Part shown: one piece after another, positions 57,831 through 64,000 of the stretch
Position numbering within the stretch: the stretch's first letter is position 1
How the letters are laid out: each line of letters starts with the position of its first letter
From: Nymphaea colorata
Taxonomy: Eukaryota > Streptophyta > Magnoliopsida > Nymphaeales > Nymphaeaceae
NCBI RefSeq assembly: GCF_008831285.2
Contig: NC_045145.1
Location: 21,946,802-22,010,801, forward strand
Direction: 5' to 3'
DNA length: 64,000 nucleotides
Program-made: the position numbers and the translations under genes
Notes under the pieces: model-generated
Databases searched by the model: none
Told to the model about the DNA's origin: nothing
What the model saw: the letters and a program-made list of their open reading frames with translations, nothing else

Positions 57831-60800
57831 TATATGTTGAGTATATATATGCATGTATGCACTATGAATCTATTCCAATATACATAAAATATATCAACTG
57901 GGTTTATTGAAAACTGAAACCATTGTTGCATCCTCTGCACCCATTTCCCTGGTTCTTGCGCAACTTGGACCCATTGACATAGGTCAGTTATGTCAATGAC
58001 TATTAAAAATGACTATTAGTAAGAAAGGTAGAACATTTTTCTATTTGGCAGACTAAAAGTGACATCGATCTTACTGCAGATGCATTTTTTCTCAAGAATT
58101 CTCCTTTCCAGTATTTAACATGTTCTGCTTTGAGATATCTTTCACCATTCAAACATTATCTATTAAATCATGTCACTGACATATTCATGTCATCTCGTGA
58201 CATTTATGAAGAAATTCTAAAGAGTCATAACTCATAATTTAGTAGATGTATATTTGTTTTTCATTTATTAGTTTTCAGTATGCATCTATTTATGAATTTT
58301 ATACCATGAGAAAAAACTGTTATGCTTTTCTTTTTTTAATTTTTAATGTTATATTTCAGAGAATAGCTTCAAAAACTCTTGAGCTTATCTTTTGGATTAC
58401 TTTTTTTCCTTTTATGGAAAAAAAATATTGTGTTAATTCTGTTTATGAATTAGTTACCAAATTGTAATATATAGTGGTGGTTAAAGCCATTTTACATCCG
58501 TAATCCTTGTGTTCCAGATGATGGAAGGGAACATGTGGTTGGCTGATAATGTTGGGGTTGTTCCTAAAAATGCTTGGGCTATTGATCCATTTGGTTACTC
58601 TGCCACAATGGCATACTTACTTCGTCGTATGGGTTTCGAGAACATGCTCATACAAAGGACTCATTACGAGGTGAAGAAGGAACTTGCACTGCACCAGAAT
58701 CTGGAATTTTTGTGGCGGCAGGTTTGGGATTTGGAAGGAACAGCTGATATATTTGTTCATATGATGCCTTTTTATTCTTATGATGTGCCACACACTTGTG
58801 GGCCAGAACCTGCTGTCTGTTGCCAGTTTGATTTTGCTCGGACTCATGGCTTTAGCTATGAGTTCTGTCCATGGGGTGAACATCCAGTCGAAACTAACCC
58901 ATCCAATGTGCAAGAAAGAGCCTTGAAGTTGTTAGATCAATATAGGAAAAAGTCTACTCTTTACAGAACAAATACCCTTCTTATACCTCTTGGGGATGAT
59001 TTTAGGTATGTTACTGTAGATGAAGCAGAAGCTCAATTCAGAAATTACCAGCTATTATTTGATTATATCAATTCAAATCCATCTCTGAATGCTGAGGCAA
59101 TGTTTGGCACGCTGGAAGACTATTTTCAAACTCTCCGTGCAGAGGCAGAAAGAATAAACTTTTCTCGAGCTGGGGAACTTGGTTCCGAGGAACTTGAAGG
59201 TTTTCCTTCATTATCAGGTGACTTCTTCACCTATGCTGACAGGCAACAAGATTACTGGAGTGGTTATTATGTTTCAAGGCCATTCTTTAAGGCTGTTGAT
59301 CGTGTGTTGGAGGAAACTCTCCGAGCATCTGAAATTATGTTTGCACTAGTGATGGCTTACTGCCAGAGACACTCGTGTGCTAAGTTTCCCATCAATTTCT
59401 CAGACAAATTGACAGCAGCAAGAAGGAATCTAGCACTCTTTCAGCACCATGATGGTGTAACGGGGACTGCAAAAGACCATGTAGTTGAAGATTATGGACT
59501 TCGAATGCATACTTCTTTAGACGATCTGAAAATATTCATGTCTAAGTCTGTTGAGGTATTGCTTAACATCCATAATAACAAGTCCGCACCAAGTTTGGTA
59601 TCTCAGTTTGAGGCAGAGGAGGTGAGATCAAAGTACAATGTTCAACCTGTACATCGTGTGATAGAAGTCTCTGAGGGTAGTGCACAATCAATTGTGCTTT
59701 TTAATCCTTTAGAACAAAGCAGGGAAGAAATTGTAATGGTCATTGTCACAGATCCAGATATTTGTGTTTTGTCATCCAACTGGTCCTCTGTGAGGAGTCA
59801 GATTGCTCCTGAGTTGCAGCATGAAAAAGACAAATTATTCACTGAGAAGCATCGTGTTTTCTGGAGAGCTTCTGTTCCCCCATTGGGTTTGCAGACTTAT
59901 TATATTGCCAATGGCTATGCTGGATGTGAGAAACCAAGGCACTCAAAATTGAAAATATTTGCTGGATTAGAGCCTGTGTCTTGTCCTGCTTCTTACACTT
60001 GTTCAAAACTGGTGGAGGACACTGTAGAGGTTCAGAACCACTTGCATACACTTACATTTGATACCAAGCATGGTCTTTTGCAGAAAGTCACTAATCATAA
60101 AGATCACTCTGTAACAATTGTCGAGGAAGAAATTGGTATGTATTCTAGCATGGGAAGTGGGGCATATCTTTTCAAGCCTACTGGTGAAGCACAACCTATT
60201 ATTCAGGCAGGTGGGAGGTTGGTAATATCAGAAGGCCCCCTCATGCAAGAAGTCTATTCATACCCCAAGGTATCATGGGAAGATACTCCTATTTCATATA
60301 GCACTCGTATCTATAATGGGGAAAACACAGTTCAAGGATTCTTTATTGAGAAGGAATACCATGTTGATCTTCTTGATTCCAACTTCAATGACAGGGAGTT
60401 AATTGCTAGGTTCAAGACCGAAATAGAAAACAAACAAATCTTTTATTCAGATCTGAATGGTTTTCAGATGAGCCGTAGGGAAACCTATGATAAGATTCCT
60501 TTACAGGGCAATTATTATCCTATGCCTTCCCTTGCTTTCTTGCAGAATTCAGAAGGTCACAGGTTTTCCATTCATTCACGACAATCACTGGGTGTGGCAA
60601 GCCTTAGAAATGGTTGGCTTGAGATTATGCTGGACAGACGATTAACTCAGGATGATGGTAGAGGTCTTGGCCAAGGTGTGCTGGATAACCGTCCTATGAA
60701 TGTCATTTTTCATCTTCTAATAGAAAAAAAGGTTTCCGTATCAGTAAATGATTTAGCAGGTCCAGCCCCTTTGAATCCATCCCTGCTATCTCACAGAGTT

Positions 60801-61277
60801 AGTGGTCACTTGAACTATCCGATGCATATATTTGTGAGTAAGAAAGCAGAAGAGAAATCAGGGCATTCACCTCCAAAGTCTTTCTCACCATTAATTTCTT
60901 CCTTGCCATGCGATGTCCATATTGTAGGTTTCAAGGTTCCCCGTCCATTGAAATTCTTGGACAGGACAACTAAAGATCTGAGATTCTTGCTTATCCTGCA
61001 GAAGAGGGGTTGGGATTCATCTTATTGCAACAAAGGAGGTTTTGGATGTTCAACATTGACAAATGGGGTCTTTGATCTCTTCTCAATGTTCAACGACCTC
61101 TCTATCCAGGAAGCAAAAGCAGCTTCTCTTAATACATTACATGATTATATTGAAAATGTGGGGAGTATTGATGAACGACACAGAAAAAAACTGCAAGAGA
61201 TCACTAGTGATGGTGAAATATTGCTTTATCCTATGGAGTTGCAAGCATACAAATTGGAAATTTTGCTGAAGCAGTGA
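54048..61277 (+). CDS. Golgi alpha-mannosidase II (GH38)
   Basis: Four exons, 54048-54560, 54965-55114, 56483-56515 and 58518-61277, all phase 0, encode about 1151 residues, close to the known plant enzyme. A basic cytosolic tail (KTKTSRRRKSQLR) precedes a signal anchor (about 34-52), as in type II Golgi proteins. The GH38 catalytic domain starts with VVPHSHNDPGWKLTVEEYY (His141 and Asp143 match zinc ligands). AWAIDPFGYSATMAYLLRR holds Asp255, the nucleophile by family analogy, and LALFQHHDGVTGTAK holds His543, the remaining zinc ligand. The enzyme removes two mannoses from GlcNAcMan5GlcNAc2 in complex N-glycan maturation. Exon 3 is only 33 bases (ANSHYFAIIEQ). The ATG at 54048 is chosen over one 24 bases upstream because MAGRRG fits a short basic tail. 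Confidence 0.95.
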
Positions 61278-62661
61278 CTGTAAGATGTACGGGAGACAGT
61301 TTTTCTAATGTGAATTGCTAGAGTGATTCAACTTGAGCAGCCATCTTTGGAGCACATCTGCAGCAGTTTATTTTTGGCATGTGGCTCAACGAGCAAGAAG
61401 TTGATCTGTGCAAGTCTGATGAGATGAAATGCACAGTGGATAAGTGTTTTAGTTGGTTCCTCACACGCTGAAGGTGCTGCTCCATGAACCGTGCCAATTT
61501 TCATCTCGTGGATATTGTTAGTTTCCACCAATTCCTGGTGATATTTTATAGAGATAACTGATAAGTGCCATACAAGATATTTTGCTTCTTCCTTTCTGCT
61601 GTATACAATCTTTACTACTTTGGCTCATAAAATGATGGAGTAATCTAGTCGACCAAGTTTCAATAACATGCTTCCTAAATTTTTTAGTCGTTTGCTTTCG
61701 TTTTTCATCTAAGTGCTGGAAAAGAAAAAAAATCAACTACTTAGATTTTACGTTTCTTATATTTCTTTAGAAAATTTCCATTTCTTTTTTCTAATGTTAG
61801 AGGAAATCGCCTTCAGATAAAACCCTTAAGGTCATACCCATATGGTATGCCTTCAAGGTTTGGACTTTGCTTCAGGGCTTGGGTGGATGCACAATACATT
61901 TTACAATTCAATGTCTGCTTGCACCATTTGCAGCTCAGAGGAAAAATACACCAAAGCATGACAGTGGCCACAAGATCCACCCTTCAAACCCCTTAAGTGT
62001 GAGCAACCTTGCTGCCCAGTTGCACTACGCTCCTTAAGTTTACACGCTTACATTTTACATTTTGCCTATGATTTTAAAATTGATTACTTTTTGTGGTTTT
62101 CCTAATGAGAGCTAACTTTTTGGGAAAATTGTCAATTGAGAATCCAAAAGTGATTTTTTATTAACTTGAGCAACTAAAAGCGCCAGTTTCCCAATTTTCT
62201 TTTCTCAATGTTATTCTTTATCGTTAAATTGTATTATTACCGTTTTAACTATAGATTCTTGTGTTTGTTAGCGGAAGTTTTATGTTCGGCTTCATTCAAC
62301 AATTTTTTTGCAAGGTGTAAAACATCTTGAAATTATGGGCAAAAGTTTAGGCCTGAAAATGGAATTCTTTCTTTCTTTTGAACACACACACACTCTCTCT
62401 CTCTGTGTGTGTGTGTGTGTGTGTGCACGCACGCACTTGTGTTTTGAGCTTGATGGTAGGACTAGCTGTCTGATTCTGATCCCTGAGGCTTGTATATATA
62501 AAAACATGGTTTTATTTAGTCAAAATGAAAGAAAATACAATGAATAAATAAGGAATGACAAGTTTCAAATAAGCTTCTCGAACACACACGTGAAACACTT
62601 CAAATGAAAGGTAGACAAGCCAAAGCAAAGGGACACACACTCTGGACATGCACTTGTTTCC
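61278..62661. other. Shared 3' region of two convergent genes
   Basis: Holds the 3' UTRs of alpha-mannosidase II (plus strand) and of the pyrophosphorylase-like gene (minus strand), with the CA/CT/TG microsatellite at 62381. No gene between them is supported. Confidence 0.5.
62381..62436. repeat. (CA)n-(CT)n-(TG)n compound microsatellite
   Basis: ACACACACACA, then CTCTCTCTCTCT, then TGTGTGTGTGTG, then GCACGCACGCAC. The CA and TG arms are complementary, so the strand can fold into a hairpin around the CT loop. It lies between the two convergent genes. Confidence 0.9.
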
Positions 62662-62917
62662 TTATAGAATAATTTCCTGTTGTACGCTTATATTTAGGTT
62701 CTTATGGGGCAGCACGATACAGTTACGAACCACTACTTCATCCTCCACAATCACGGATTCACCTGTGCACATAATAGTTCAAAAATATCAGCCTTAATTG
62801 TCACATTTGTTTCCGACTAATGATTGCGTATCACGTAAACCAAGGATCAGTTTAAGAGAGACATCAATGCCTACCGAGGATTGTTATCCCAAGTTGTGCA
62901 ATGTAATCATCTTCTCC
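62662..62917 (-). CDS. GDP-mannose pyrophosphorylase-like (GMPPA/KONJAC type), 3' exons only
   Basis: The last two coding exons on the minus strand are 62917-62875 and 62762-62662, joined G|GT. They read GEDDYIAQLGITILG then ESVIVEDEVVVRNCIVLPHK and a tail ending QEIIL, followed by TAA. The repeating hydrophobic pattern is the end of a left-handed beta-helix. The ending matches plant KONJAC-type proteins, which raise the activity of the catalytic GDP-mannose pyrophosphorylase (VTC1/CYT1), rather than VTC1 itself. No earlier exon could be found between 62918 and 64000, so an intron of more than 1 kb must precede, and most of the gene lies outside the window. Its 3' end faces that of alpha-mannosidase II, 1.4 kb away. 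Confidence 0.82.
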
Positions 62918-64000
62918 CTGAAATATAGCCAGAATAAACATTGAACGGATGAATTTCATTAACTACAACAGATTATCTTACATAATTCATCAGGAAGGAC
63001 ATAGAACGCGCTATTTTAGTAGCTTGCAATTGAGAATAACATATGTAAAGGCACATGACAGCGAACTGATACCGGAGTGTCCCTGTGACAAATCTATTTC
63101 AAACGCCAGTCAACATGCATAATAAATGGTCCATCAAGGGACATCTGGTGTGACTGTCCTCATGGCTACAATATGGATGGAATGTGAATTGTGACGCCAA
63201 TATATGCAGGAAAGAAAAATATTGTTTCTTATATTTAGTAATAAAATATCATACGAAAACACAAGGTTGTACCAGAGAAAAAGATCAGAATCATTTGTCA
63301 GTGCCACAGTAGTCAGCCTCTATCTCATGGTCATTTCTTTTTAGATATGAGACTCAAAATTTTCCTGGCTTTGCTGGATAGATATATCAGTTCCTAAATG
63401 CATATTACGTGAACCATTCCTAATCTGATGCCAGCTCAAGGTTGGCCATGACAGTCGGGGAACTCTATCTTTACTTGCAGAGAGCAAGGGGTCGCGTCTA
63501 CTGTCATCAAAAGATAGTAAGCATAGTTCAGGAAAGATTTATGATCTCTACTGACAAGAGGAGCGAAGCCTGATAATGTTCATCGACAGTGAATATCTGA
63601 TCAGAAACTAAAGCAGTAAAATCATCAAATGCCATAAGCCACAAAAGCGTCTTTTATCAGCTTAATATAGCTCTTATATGCGAAATGACAACAGTCGGGG
63701 AACTCTATCTTTACTTGCAGAGAGCAAGGGGTCGCGTCTACTGTCATCAAAAGATAGTAAGCATAGTTCAGGAAAGATTTATGATCTCTACTGACAAGAG
63801 GAGCGAAGCCTGATAATGTTCATCGACAGTGAATATCTGATCAGAAACTAAAGCAGTAAAATCATCAAATGCCATAAGCCACAAAAGCGTCTTTTATCAG
63901 CTTAATATAGCTCTTATATGCGCAAATGACAACAGTAGAGAAACACCTCTATTCAATTTGTGGGGAAACACCAGTATCCCCTACCCTCCATTGTGTACTT
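62918..64000 (-). other. Presumed intron of the pyrophosphorylase-like gene
   Basis: No further exon of the family could be read here on the minus strand. The 240-bp duplication occupies almost half of it. Assignment as intron follows from the phase-0 start of the exon at 62917 and the missing upstream protein. Confidence 0.45.
63451..63930. repeat. Near-perfect 240-bp tandem duplication
   Basis: ACAGTCGGGGAACTCTATCT starts at 63451 and 63691. The lines 63481-63660 and 63721-63900 are identical as read. The only visible differences are at the downstream edge (GCGAAATGACA against GCGCAAATGACA). It lies in the presumed intron of the GDP-mannose pyrophosphorylase-like gene. Confidence 0.92.

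Overview
The window is nuclear DNA from a flowering plant. Every recognisable gene is a plant-type, intron-containing gene: a type-A cytokinin response regulator, a class I formin, a DUF760 plastid protein, plant MED4, a secreted papain-fold protein, Golgi alpha-mannosidase II and a KONJAC-type GDP-mannose pyrophosphorylase subunit. The intergenic DNA is AT-rich, with a decayed Ty1-copia element, hAT-like MITEs and long (TA)n tracts. The sequence alone does not fix the species or order.

Layout. 1-5.2 kb is non-genic, with a 64-bp minisatellite (five copies) and some GC-rich promoter-like DNA. 5.2-7.3 kb holds a five-exon type-A response regulator behind a clear TATA box. 7.3-20 kb is gene-poor and repeat-rich; with the leader of the next gene it carries three MITEs flanked by 8-bp target duplications, several short tandem duplications and a 150-bp (TA)n tract. 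20.4-23.8 kb is a two-exon class I formin. 24.49-29.52 kb is a minus-strand copia retrotransposon with two LTRs, a degraded primer-binding site and near-matching 5-bp target duplications. 31.7-36.5 kb is a five-exon DUF760 gene whose last intron is 2.6 kb. 39.8-41.2 kb is MED4. 45.0-52.2 kb is a seven-exon secreted protein that I read as a circularly permuted NlpC/P60 (papain-fold) protein. 54.0-61.3 kb is Golgi alpha-mannosidase II. On the opposite strand at 62.66-62.92 kb are the last two coding exons of a GDP-mannose pyrophosphorylase-like protein, whose upstream part lies beyond the window.

The genes do not form one operon-like unit. One functional link stands out: the convergent pair at the right end, alpha-mannosidase II and the GDP-mannose pyrophosphorylase-like gene, both act in mannose and glycan metabolism. 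Exon boundaries were set by hand from reading frame, GT/AG sites and family similarity; no alignment or transcript data were available. The most interesting items are the permuted papain-like secreted protein and the 67-bp duplication inside that gene, which has copied a 3' splice site.
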